Assembly (NCBI GenBank): GCA_002347125.1
Contig: DDXG01000330.1
Coordinates: forward strand, 1 to 13,889
Source: Phycisphaerales bacterium UBA2266
GTDB taxonomy: Bacteria > Planctomycetota > Phycisphaerae > Sedimentisphaerales > Anaerobacaceae
Length of the DNA: 13,889 nucleotides
Direction: 5' to 3'
Both the position numbers and the translations under genes were made by a program. Below the pieces are notes generated by a model, which ran no database searches, was not told where the DNA came from, and worked only from the letters and a program-made list of their open reading frames with translations. Positions 1 through 6,871 of the stretch are shown here, piece by piece. Each line of letters opens with the position of its first letter. Positions within the stretch are counted from its first letter, which is position 1.

Positions 1-192
1 GAGTCTTCAGTTCCACTCGGGGCAGGATACCCGCCGCCGCCGCGGTTGGCCTGGCAGGGGGCTGTGGTCAAATAGCCCGGCAAGGAATTCATGGCGGCCA
101 CGCGACGGGCACTCAGTCCAATACAAGGGCCGGATGCTTCGCGTCGCTCAGCATGACAATCGGCGGATGGTGTCGTCCGTTCACAGCCTCGC
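1..192. other. left-edge stretch without a supported gene
   Basis: No convincing gene is visible here. On the plus strand frame 1 is open from the window edge to a TAG at 73-75, which could be the last 24 codons of a gene entering from the left. On the minus strand an ATG at 92 opens a frame that runs off the edge with no ribosome binding site. Neither short peptide is recognisable. The only structured element is the repeat copy at 131-158. Confidence 0.4.
131..158 (-). repeat. solo copy of dispersed TGTCATGCTGAGCG-type repeat
   Basis: Read on the minus strand, this stretch begins TGTCATGCTGAGCGACGCGA and ends AAGCATCCG. It matches the left arm of the paired element at 2275-2303 with one substitution (GACGCG against GAAGCG). 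It lies just past the stop of the thioesterase gene. Elements of this kind (GTCATnCTGAGCGAAGCGAAG) are scattered in intergenic DNA of many bacterial genomes. No inverted partner is visible inside the window. Confidence 0.75.
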
Positions 193-612
193 TCAATCCT
201 GGTGAGGGTACATGAAATGGGGCACCCGCTGGATCTTGCCCTCCCGATTGACGCAGGCCAGGACGCTGGAGGCCTCGACCAGCAGCAGCCCGTTGGCCGC
301 CCGCACCAGCCGATACGCATGTTCGACCTTCGCGGCCGTGACGTTGACGCACTCGGTCGTCAGCAGCAGCGTCTCATCGTACAGGGCCGGCCGACGATAC
401 TTGATGCGAAGCTCCGCCACGACGAAGAAAGTCCCCGCCGCCTCCAGGTCCCGATACGCCAGCCCGTTGGCCCGCAGCAGCTCGGTGCGGCCCATCTCCA
501 GCCACACGGGATACACGCTGTGATGCACCACGCCCCCGCGGTCGGTTTCCACATACCGCGGGACAATCTCAATCGTATGCTCGGTTATCTTCGTACAATC
601 CGGGAATTCCAT
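193..612 (-). CDS. acyl-CoA thioesterase, hotdog fold (YbgC/4HBT-like)
   Basis: Predicted cytoplasmic thioesterase that hydrolyses acyl- or aroyl-CoA esters; the substrate cannot be read from sequence. The protein has the family signature near its N-terminus: RYVETDRGGVVHH, then a Pro-Val-Trp-Leu-Glu and Gly-Arg-Thr-Glu helix. The Asp of ETD (residue 24 from this start) is the catalytic position of 4-hydroxybenzoyl-CoA thioesterases. Usual family members have Tyr-His-x-x-Tyr where this one has His-His-Ser-Val-Tyr. The 139-residue length fits the family, about 130-140. The frame is open up to an ATG at 660, with other ATGs at 645 and 627, and none of these starts has a clear Shine-Dalgarno site. 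I chose 612 because it puts the conserved core about 20 residues in. It is the last gene of the minus-strand series, 200 bp after the transporter, so its link to the sugar genes is weak. Confidence 0.85.
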   Translation of the reverse strand: MEFPDCTKITEHTIEIVPRYVETDRGGVVHHSVYPVWLEMGRTELLRANGLAYRDLEAAGTFFVVAELRIKYRRPALYDETLLLTTECVNVTAAKVEHAYRLVRAANGLLLVEASSVLACVNREGKIQRVPHFMYPHQD

Positions 613-662
613 AAGGCCAATCAGCATACCGATTCGGCAGCGCATTGCAAGTGCTGTCATAG

Positions 663-806
663 CTCAAAACTGAAAAGCCAAAACGCAAAACCAAAACTCA
701 AAATCCAAAACCGCCCCGGGCGATGCACATAAGGCGGCTCGCGGCTCACGCAAGGCGAGTGACGGCTTTGGGTTTTGCATTATGGCTTTGGGTCTGGCGT
801 TTTGAG
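663..806. repeat. A-rich/T-rich imperfect inverted repeat
   Basis: The left arm is a run of short A-tracts separated by C or G (663-714). The right arm is its T-rich counterpart (764-809). Bases 674-696 pair with 766-789 with few mismatches, and 663-670 (CTCAAAAC) pairs exactly with 799-806 (GTTTTGAG). The arms enclose about 69 bp. The element fills the gap between the transporter stop (814) and the thioesterase start, so it could act as a terminator or mRNA-stabilising hairpin, or be a small non-autonomous repeat. No gene lies in this stretch. Confidence 0.6.
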
Positions 807-813
807 TTCTCGG

Positions 814-2235
814 TTATTGTCGCCCGTGGATCATCCCGGCTGAGCGTGACCTCTCGCGTTCCAGCCAGTGCTTTTCGATTTCTTCCAGGGTCTTGCCCTT
901 GGTCTCCGGGACGAAACGCCAGATGAACGCCAGCATCGCCACGCAGGCCGCCGTGTAGACCCAGAATGGGAAGGCGTGGTGGAAGTATTTGATCAACCAC
1001 GGATTCTCGTCCATCATGGGGAAGGTCTGCGAGACGACGTAATTGGCCACCCACAGACACACGGTCGAAATCGCCATCGCCCGGCCGCGAATCCGTGTGG
1101 GGAATATCTCCGACAGGATCACCCACACCACCGGCCCGACCGACAGGGCGAAGCACGCGATATAGCCCAGGATGAACAGGAGCATCCACACCTCCGTCCG
1201 CCCGAAGTACTGCGCCGCCCCCATGGAAAACAGCGACACCGCCATCCCCACCGAGCCGATCAGCATCAGCGGGCGGCGTCCCAGCCGGTCCACCGTCCAT
1301 ATCGCAATCACCGTGAACGACATATTCACCGCGCCGACGATGATCGTCTGCAGCAGGGCGGCGCTGGTCTCCGAGCCGATCTGTTTGAAGATGTCCGTCC
1401 CGAAGTACAGGAACACGTTGATCCCCGTGGCCTGCTGGAGGACCGCCAGCACCACCCCAATGACCAGCACGATCCGCATTCCCGGATGAAACAACTGCCG
1501 GATCGAGCCGGTCTCCATCGAGATGGCCTCCTTGATCTCGGCCAGTTCGCGACGGGCGTAATCGGCCCCATCGACCCGCGTCAATATCGCCATCGCCTCC
1601 TCCTCGCGTCTCTGCTTGGTCAGCCATCGGGGACTTTCCGGCACGAAGAACAGCAGCACCAGCAGCACGACGGCCGGCAGTGACTCCGAGCCAAACATCC
1701 ACCGCCACCCCAGCTCGTTGTTCCACGCCTCGCCGCCCTGCAGCGCGATGAAGTAATTCACAAAGAACACGACAAGAAAACCCGTCACGATGGCGAACTG
1801 GTTGACCGACACCATCCGTCCGCGGATCCGCGCCGGGCTGATCTCGGCGATGTACATCGGCGAGGCGATCGACGCGGCTCCAACGCCCACGCCGCCGATG
1901 ATCCGATAGAGGATGAACGTCACAATGGTCCGCGGTACGGCCGTGCCGACGGCCGAGACCAGAAACAGCACCGCCGCCAGTATGAGCACCTTCTTGCGCC
2001 CGAAGCGGTCGCTCAGCGGCCCGGCCGCCCCGGCCCCCAGCGCACAACCCAGCAACGCACAGCCCGTCGCCCAGCCCTTCCACATCGCATTCAGCGAGAA
2101 CTTCGCCACCAGCGGCCCGATGGCCCCGTTGATGACCCCCGTATCATATCCGAACAGCAGGCCCCCCAGCGCCGCCACCAGACAGACCACCAGCACATAG
2201 ACCGTGCTGCCCCGACCCACACCTGATTCGCCCAT
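814..2235 (-). CDS. MFS sugar:proton symporter (XylE/GalP-like)
   Basis: A 473-residue inner-membrane transporter of the sugar porter family, predicted to import a monosaccharide with protons. Hallmarks in order: GGLLFGYDTGVINGA in helix 1 (24-38), DRFGRKK loop (76-82), Met-Tyr-Ile-Ala-Glu followed by ArgIleArgGly-Arg (127-140), PESPRWL (199-205) before the central cytoplasmic loop, QQATGIN (267-273), DRLGRRPL (316-323), WVILSEIFPTRIRGRA (371-386) and PETKGKTLEEIE (443-454). The Gln-Gln...Asn and Trp residues match sugar-contacting positions known in XylE. The length is normal. The start at 2235 is fixed by GGAAGGA at 2241-2247, five bases upstream. The frame stays open far upstream into the sulfatase region, but that part is antisense-like and has no homology. 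It follows the sulfatase and GH2 genes and probably takes up the sugar they release. The exact sugar is unknown. Confidence 0.93.
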   Translation of the reverse strand: MGESGVGRGSTVYVLVVCLVAALGGLLFGYDTGVINGAIGPLVAKFSLNAMWKGWATGCALLGCALGAGAAGPLSDRFGRKKVLILAAVLFLVSAVGTAVPRTIVTFILYRIIGGVGVGAASIASPMYIAEISPARIRGRMVSVNQFAIVTGFLVVFFVNYFIALQGGEAWNNELGWRWMFGSESLPAVVLLVLLFFVPESPRWLTKQRREEEAMAILTRVDGADYARRELAEIKEAISMETGSIRQLFHPGMRIVLVIGVVLAVLQQATGINVFLYFGTDIFKQIGSETSAALLQTIIVGAVNMSFTVIAIWTVDRLGRRPLMLIGSVGMAVSLFSMGAAQYFGRTEVWMLLFILGYIACFALSVGPVVWVILSEIFPTRIRGRAMAISTVCLWVANYVVSQTFPMMDENPWLIKYFHHAFPFWVYTAACVAMLAFIWRFVPETKGKTLEEIEKHWLERERSRSAGMIHGRQ

Positions 2236-2274
2236 AATGTTCCTTCCATGAAAGCGCCGCACCACGACACATGC

Positions 2275-2375
2275 TGTCATGCTGAGCGAAGCGAAGCATC
2301 CGGATTGCGAATGAGCGGTATTACAGGCTCGCGGTCCGGAGTCTTCGCTTTCGCTGCGCTGCGGCTCAGATTGAC
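2275..2375. repeat. paired inverted dispersed repeat (CTGAGCGAAGCG family)
   Basis: The left arm, 2275-2303, starts TGTCATGCTGAGCGAAGCGA. The right arm, 2335-2375, read on the other strand starts TGTCAATCTGAGCC and continues through GCAGCG and GCGAAG to TCCGG. Both arms share the TGTCA ends, the CTGAGC core and an internal TCCGG, and they face each other across about 31 bp. A third, solo copy lies at 131-158. The layout resembles a REP-doublet or MITE-like non-autonomous unit. It occupies the gap between the sulfatase stop (2408) and the transporter start (2235), where a hairpin could separate expression of the two. Confidence 0.75.
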
Positions 2376-2407
2376 ACGCATGGTATTGTTCAGACAGTAT
2401 TGCCCGT

Positions 2408-4342
2408 TCATTGCGGCCCCGGCTCGCAACCGGCCTCGGCGCTGCGCAGCGCCCAGACGATGAACATCGCATGGTCCATGTTCCTGTATCCGTCGGCGCT
2501 GTCGCTGAATCGCCGTCGCGCAGCGCGGATCGGCTCGATGATCGGCCGGGCCCGCGCGCCCAGCCATTGAATCTCTCTGGCGGCCGCCAGGACCGTTTCC
2601 TCGCGCAGCTCGCCCAGGCCGGTCGCCAGCGTCTCCAGGGCCTTGGCGGGCATCCCCATCCGGCACAGGGCCCCGGCCGCCGTGAACCGTACATTCGGCC
2701 GGTCATCCCCCAGCGCCTCGAACAAGGCCGTGACCGCGGGCGGGTCCTTGCGGCCGGATTGCGCCAACGCCAGCACCGCCCAATACCGCACGGCCGCATC
2801 CTCGTCGCCGGCCGACCGTATCATCTCATCGACGCGGCCGCTGCCGGTCAATTCCGCCGCCGCAAGCACGCGCTCCAGCGGGTAACCCTCATCCGACTGC
2901 GCCGTCTCATGCGGCGTCGAACCCTCGCAGCGGATGTGCATCTCGGCCTCCGGCATGAATCCGGTATCGCGCGTTTCGAGCAGCCACGCGCGAAGGGCCT
3001 TGCGCATCCGGTCCAGCACGGCGGCATGGTCGTTCGTTTCGGCCAGGTTCACCAGTTCGTGCGGGTCGTTCTGCGTATCGTAGAGTTCTTCCAGCGGCTT
3101 GGTCGCCGACCAGATGGCCTTCTGTGCGGCGTTGAGCCGCCCGCCGGCGGCGACGGCCCGCAACTCCTGCATGATCTCGGCCTGGTCGCAATACGTGCTC
3201 GGCTGGATGTACGGCAGGTGCGGCATGAAGTTGCGGATGTACTTGTACCGCCGGTCCCGCACGCAGCGGATCAGTTCGTATGCCTCATCCACCCGGTCGG
3301 CCGCTCCGTAGACGTATTCCCGCGGCTTGCCCTCGCCGGACCCCATGAAGGCCGTCCCCTGCATCACCTTGGGAATCGTCAGTCCCGCGATGCTCAGGAC
3401 CGTCGGCGCAAAGTCCACGAAACTCACCAGCCGGTCGGTGCGGCCGCCGGGTTGGATATCGCACAGCCCGCGGTGCTTGTGCGGCAGCCGGACGATCAAC
3501 GGCACGTGCAGCCCCGAATCGTACAGCGTCCGCTTGAATCGCGGCAGTCCCATCCCATGGTCGGAGTAGAAGAAGACGATGGTGTCCTCCGCCAGCCCAT
3601 CGGCTTGTAGCTGATTCAATACTTCACCGACCTGCCCGTCCATATATGTGATCAAGTCGTAGTACCGCGCCCAGATCTTCCGCACAAACGGTGTGCCGGG
3701 GTAGTACGGGGGCAGCGGCAACCCTGCCGGATCATGGAGCACGGCCGGATCGAGCTTCGAGCGGTACTTCTCGTAGAACTCATCGTCCGGTCCGTTGATC
3801 TGCCCCTGGTGGGTCGAGGTGAGGTTGAAAACGCTGAAGAACGGCCGACCCGCCGGGTGGTTCCGCCAGTGGGCCTGCGGGCTGGATTCGTCCCAGACGC
3901 CCACGTCCTCGAAGTTGTAGTCCTTCTTGAAGTTGTTGGTGCAGTAGTATCCCGCCCGCCGAAGGTACGTCGGGAAGCACTGAATCTCATCCGGCAGCCT
4001 GACGTGTGACCGCAGATGCTGCGTGCCCGTCGTCGTCGCGCACAGACCCGTCACAAGGCACGACCGCGACGGCGCGCACACCGGGGCCGTCGCGTAAGCC
4101 TGTTCGTAGACGATTCCCTCGGCCGCCAGCCGGTCGATATTCGGCGTAATCGCATAGGGATCGCCGTAGCAGCCCAGGTAGGGGCTGATGTCTTCGCATG
4201 TGATCCACAGGATGTTCGGCCGCCCGATCCGGCCGCCACCCTCCAGCCGGGCCTGCTCCCGACATCCGCCGACCAGGGTCGCGGCCGCACAGGCGCCCGC
4301 CGCCCTGAGGAACCCCCGTCGTCGCATCGTCCTTGTGCTCAC
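2408..4342 (-). CDS. exported sulfatase (S1 family) with C-terminal HEAT-like repeats
   Basis: Predicted to remove sulfate esters from a polysaccharide outside the cytoplasm. The 644-residue protein starts with a twin-arginine-type signal (RRRGFLRAAGA) ending in a lipobox (LVGGC, Cys27), so it is probably a Tat-exported lipoprotein. The metal-binding Glu50-Asp51 of ITCEDISPYLGCYGD is followed by the formylglycine motif CAPSR (Cys89). Asp261-His262 of YSDHG and Lys270 of FKRTLYDSGLHVP complete the usual alkaline-phosphatase-superfamily site. Maturation needs a formylglycine-generating enzyme, which is not in this window. Residues from about 505 look like HEAT/armadillo helical repeats (AAVRYWAVLALAQSG, NVRFTAAGALCRMG), seen in some planctomycete sulfatases. 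The GTG start at 4342 has GGAGGT seven bases upstream; a TTG at 4357 and an ATG at 4327 are alternatives. It lies 26 bp after the GH2 gene. The sugar specificity is unknown. Confidence 0.92.
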   Translation of the reverse strand: MSTRTMRRRGFLRAAGACAAATLVGGCREQARLEGGGRIGRPNILWITCEDISPYLGCYGDPYAITPNIDRLAAEGIVYEQAYATAPVCAPSRSCLVTGLCATTTGTQHLRSHVRLPDEIQCFPTYLRRAGYYCTNNFKKDYNFEDVGVWDESSPQAHWRNHPAGRPFFSVFNLTSTHQGQINGPDDEFYEKYRSKLDPAVLHDPAGLPLPPYYPGTPFVRKIWARYYDLITYMDGQVGEVLNQLQADGLAEDTIVFFYSDHGMGLPRFKRTLYDSGLHVPLIVRLPHKHRGLCDIQPGGRTDRLVSFVDFAPTVLSIAGLTIPKVMQGTAFMGSGEGKPREYVYGAADRVDEAYELIRCVRDRRYKYIRNFMPHLPYIQPSTYCDQAEIMQELRAVAAGGRLNAAQKAIWSATKPLEELYDTQNDPHELVNLAETNDHAAVLDRMRKALRAWLLETRDTGFMPEAEMHIRCEGSTPHETAQSDEGYPLERVLAAAELTGSGRVDEMIRSAGDEDAAVRYWAVLALAQSGRKDPPAVTALFEALGDDRPNVRFTAAGALCRMGMPAKALETLATGLGELREETVLAAAREIQWLGARARPIIEPIRAARRRFSDSADGYRNMDHAMFIVWALRSAEAGCEPGPQ

Positions 4343-4349
4343 GCTTGAG

Positions 4350-4355
4350 ACCTCC
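4350..4355 (-). promoter_or_regulatory. Shine-Dalgarno site fixing the sulfatase GTG start
   Basis: GGAGGT on the minus strand lies seven bases before the GTG at 4342. This spacing is ideal for GTG and too close for the ATG at 4327 to be favoured by it, and the site overlaps the TTG at 4357. It therefore supports a GTG start. Confidence 0.65.
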
Positions 4356-4368
4356 AATGCCTTGTCCC

Positions 4369-6477
4369 TCAGCGAACCGTGAAATCCCGCAGGCTTCGCG
4401 TGCCCGCCCGGGTCGGTCCCACCACCAGTTCGGCCGTCAGTTGGTAATCGCCCGGCGCCTCCGGGATGGCCTGCTCGAACAGCACCACCTTCGAGCCCAG
4501 AGCCTCCACCTTGCAGGCCTTGATCTGCTCAGCCACGACCTGACCGTCACGCAGCAGCACCAGCTTGGCCGCCCCATCCCATGCCTCGTACAGGTCGTTG
4601 GTCACGTACACCTTCAGCGGCAGCCTGGCCCCGGCGGTGGCCCGGTCGTCCCAGAAGTCCAGCATCACCCCCACCGGGGCGAACGCATCCCGCACGTACT
4701 GCTCGAACATCGGCTCGAATTCCAGCTTCTCCATGTCAATGAAGTGATCGCTCGTCGCCCCACCCAGCGGCCGCTCCTCAAAGCCCGGCCGCGAGTATCC
4801 CAGCCCGCAGAAATGCAGCACCCCCGCGCACTTGCGGTGCGCCCGCCAGAACTCCGTCAGCGCCGCCAGGTACCGCGCGTACAGCCGTCGCCGCTGCTCG
4901 GTCGTCGAGCCCGGCCACAGGCCGAGACTCTCATAGATGTTCTTCGTCAGCGTCGTCGGCGTGCCGTCGCGGTTGAGCCAAAGCCACGCGTACTCGTTGA
5001 TGACAATCGGCACGGCCAGGGCCTGCTGTTCGCCGCGCAGGTGCGGTGCGGGCGACGTGTTGGCCACCTCCTTGATCATGAAGGGATTATCCGTGTTCCA
5101 GCTTCGAATGAACAGATACGGGTGGGCCTCCACGCAATCCTGGATCGTCTGGGGCTCGGCCCAGCCGTTGTCCCACGGCCGATTCGACAGGTCCAGGCCG
5201 CGCACCGCCGTCAGCGCCTTGCCCGTCTCCTTCGTCACGCTCTCGTTCTGGGCGTCCCAGATCACCACGCACGGATGGTTCCAGCGCTCCCGCATCCATT
5301 CGGTGTATTCCGGGATGATCTTCTCGGCCACCGGGTCCTCCGGCGCCTTGTTGAGCAGCCAGATGGGGAACTCATCCTGAATCAGAAGACCCTCCTCATC
5401 GGCGATGTCATACCACAGCTCCGGCGGAAAGCCGATGCAGTAGCGGATGGAATTCCAGTGCATCCCCTTGAACGTCCGGTGCAGCCGACGCACCCACTCG
5501 GCCCGCCAGGGCTTGTCCCCGCGCTGGCCGTCCTCAAAGAAACGATACGCGCAGACATTCGTGCCACGCATCATGTACGGCTTGCCGTTGAGAATGGCCC
5601 GCCCGCTTTCGGCGTCGAGGCGAAAACTCCGCATCCCGAATCGCGTCGTTGCCGAATCGCCGCTCGTCCGCACGTGCAACCGGTAGAGAAACGGGTCCTC
5701 CGGCGACCACAGCCGGCAGCCCTCTATCGGCACGGCCGTCTCGACGGTCGTGACCCCATCGCCGACCGCCACGCCCTGCAACGTCGCCGAACCGGCCGCC
5801 TGGCCGGACTTGTCCTCGCTGACTTCGCAGACTACCGCCGTCGTGCCCGCGCCCTTGAGTTCCACGACGACCCTTACGCGGCCGCCCTCGATGTCGGGAG
5901 CCGTCTGCACGTTGACAATGTACGGCGCCTCGGCCAGAACAAGCTCGACCGAGTCGTAAATCCCGGGGATATACAGGTACTTCTCGAAATCCCACCCGCT
6001 GGGTTGGCCCGGCGGCACGGACTCGCGATTGGCTCCGACGCGGATGACCAGCTCGTTCTCGGCCCCGCCGCCCTTGATGAACCGCTTCAAATCGAAATAG
6101 CCCGGCGTGAAGCACGGCAGGTGCTCGCCAGCGGCCTGTCCGTTGAGCCATACCTTCGTGCAGTACCGGGCCTTGTGCACCTTCAGCATCGCCACGGCCG
6201 GGATGTCGCCCTCGACCGCAAACGTCCGCCGATACCAGAACGCCTGCCGCTTGTCGCTGACCTTGCCCACCTCCTCAAATGCCGGTCTGGCCATGTCGAT
6301 CAATCCCGGCACGGCCACCTCATGCTCAAAAGCCGCCGGGATCATCTCCATCGATCCCTGCGCCGCCCGCCACGTCCCATCCAGAGGGACGGCCCTCCTG
6401 GCCCCCAGCGCCTCGCCCGCGCCCATCGCCAGACCCGCCACAACGCACCATCCCGCCACGAACCGCCAGGTTCTCAT
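4369..6477 (-). CDS. secreted glycoside hydrolase family 2 protein
   Basis: Retaining exo-glycosidase of the beta-galactosidase/beta-glucuronidase/beta-mannosidase type; which sugar it cuts cannot be told. The 702-residue protein begins with a signal peptide (hydrophobic residues about 7-20, cleavage near GEALGA). It then has a jelly-roll sugar-binding domain (about 25-180, with PLDGTWR and KVWLNGQ), an immunoglobulin-like domain (about 185-280, RLWSPEDPFLY), and a TIM barrel (from about 285, FRLDAESGRAILNGKP, MRGTN). The general acid/base is Glu412 in IWDAQNE, and the nucleophile candidate is Glu495 in VINEYAW. The C-terminal about 95 residues look like another beta-sandwich. The ATG at 6477 has AAGGG about ten bases upstream, and this site overlaps the stop of the preceding small gene. 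An in-frame TTG at 6495 is less likely. It sits between a membrane protein and the sulfatase and likely attacks the same sulfated glycan. Confidence 0.92.
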   Translation of the reverse strand: MRTWRFVAGWCVVAGLAMGAGEALGARRAVPLDGTWRAAQGSMEMIPAAFEHEVAVPGLIDMARPAFEEVGKVSDKRQAFWYRRTFAVEGDIPAVAMLKVHKARYCTKVWLNGQAAGEHLPCFTPGYFDLKRFIKGGGAENELVIRVGANRESVPPGQPSGWDFEKYLYIPGIYDSVELVLAEAPYIVNVQTAPDIEGGRVRVVVELKGAGTTAVVCEVSEDKSGQAAGSATLQGVAVGDGVTTVETAVPIEGCRLWSPEDPFLYRLHVRTSGDSATTRFGMRSFRLDAESGRAILNGKPYMMRGTNVCAYRFFEDGQRGDKPWRAEWVRRLHRTFKGMHWNSIRYCIGFPPELWYDIADEEGLLIQDEFPIWLLNKAPEDPVAEKIIPEYTEWMRERWNHPCVVIWDAQNESVTKETGKALTAVRGLDLSNRPWDNGWAEPQTIQDCVEAHPYLFIRSWNTDNPFMIKEVANTSPAPHLRGEQQALAVPIVINEYAWLWLNRDGTPTTLTKNIYESLGLWPGSTTEQRRRLYARYLAALTEFWRAHRKCAGVLHFCGLGYSRPGFEERPLGGATSDHFIDMEKLEFEPMFEQYVRDAFAPVGVMLDFWDDRATAGARLPLKVYVTNDLYEAWDGAAKLVLLRDGQVVAEQIKACKVEALGSKVVLFEQAIPEAPGDYQLTAELVVGPTRAGTRSLRDFTVR

Positions 6478-6491
6478 ACACCGTAATCCCT

Positions 6492-6851
6492 TCAATCATT
6501 CGTTCGCGTTCGATATTTGAAAAGCAGGCCACCGGTTATCAACAGAACGCCTATCGTCGCCAGAGTGAATCGGCCGTAGTCGATACGCGCGTTCTGGTAG
6601 TAGTACGTTGCCGTATGTGCCTTGCGGACCTGCCTGGTTTCGCCGTTGACGGCTTCGTACACACTTCCAAGACGCTGTCGATAGGAAGGCCGCGAGAAGG
6701 CAAAGTGGAACCCCATGAACCCGTCCGTCCGCTCGTGAGGATTGTGCACGCCTTGCACAGCCGGCTTGTTACCCAGCCACGGCGGGAATAACACCAGCAA
6801 CAGCAACAGGATAATGACCACCCACATAACCTTAGCCTGCTTTGCGTTCAT
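6492..6851 (-). CDS. small two-helix membrane protein of unknown function
   Basis: I do not recognise this 119-residue protein. A strongly hydrophobic helix at about 9-24 (VMWVVIILLLLLVLFPPW) is followed by a soluble stretch of about 60 residues rich in Tyr, His and Arg. A second helix (about 94-110, FTLATIGVLLITGGLLF) ends in a short basic tail (KYRTRTND). The topology is probably a hairpin with the loop outside the cytoplasm. The start at 6851 has GGAAGGGG six bases upstream; an earlier in-frame ATG at 6875 would overlap the end of the URO-D gene. It lies 20 bp after that gene and 14 bp before the GH2 gene, so co-transcription is very likely. Its role in the locus is not known. Confidence 0.75.
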   Translation of the reverse strand: MNAKQAKVMWVVIILLLLLVLFPPWLGNKPAVQGVHNPHERTDGFMGFHFAFSRPSYRQRLGSVYEAVNGETRQVRKAHTATYYYQNARIDYGRFTLATIGVLLITGGLLFKYRTRTND

Positions 6852-6871
6852 AGCCGACCCCTTCCGCGTTG

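Noticed and set aside
746..2083. Second long minus-strand frame inside the transporter gene
   Set aside because: This is a frame-shifted shadow of the transporter, rich in Gly/Arg/Asp with no membrane segments.
2236..2799. N-terminal extension of the transporter frame
   Set aside because: The extra 188 codons read through the dispersed repeat and the sulfatase gene out of frame. The true start at 2235 has an excellent ribosome binding site and a normal family N-terminus.
2411..3610. Plus-strand open frame opposite the sulfatase
   Set aside because: It overlaps the conserved sulfatase sequence almost entirely and encodes no recognisable protein.
4333..6486. Very long plus-strand open frame opposite the GH2 gene
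   Set aside because: It is Arg/His/Pro/Leu-rich antisense translation of a clear GH2 gene in GC-rich DNA, with no recognisable domain or ribosome binding site.
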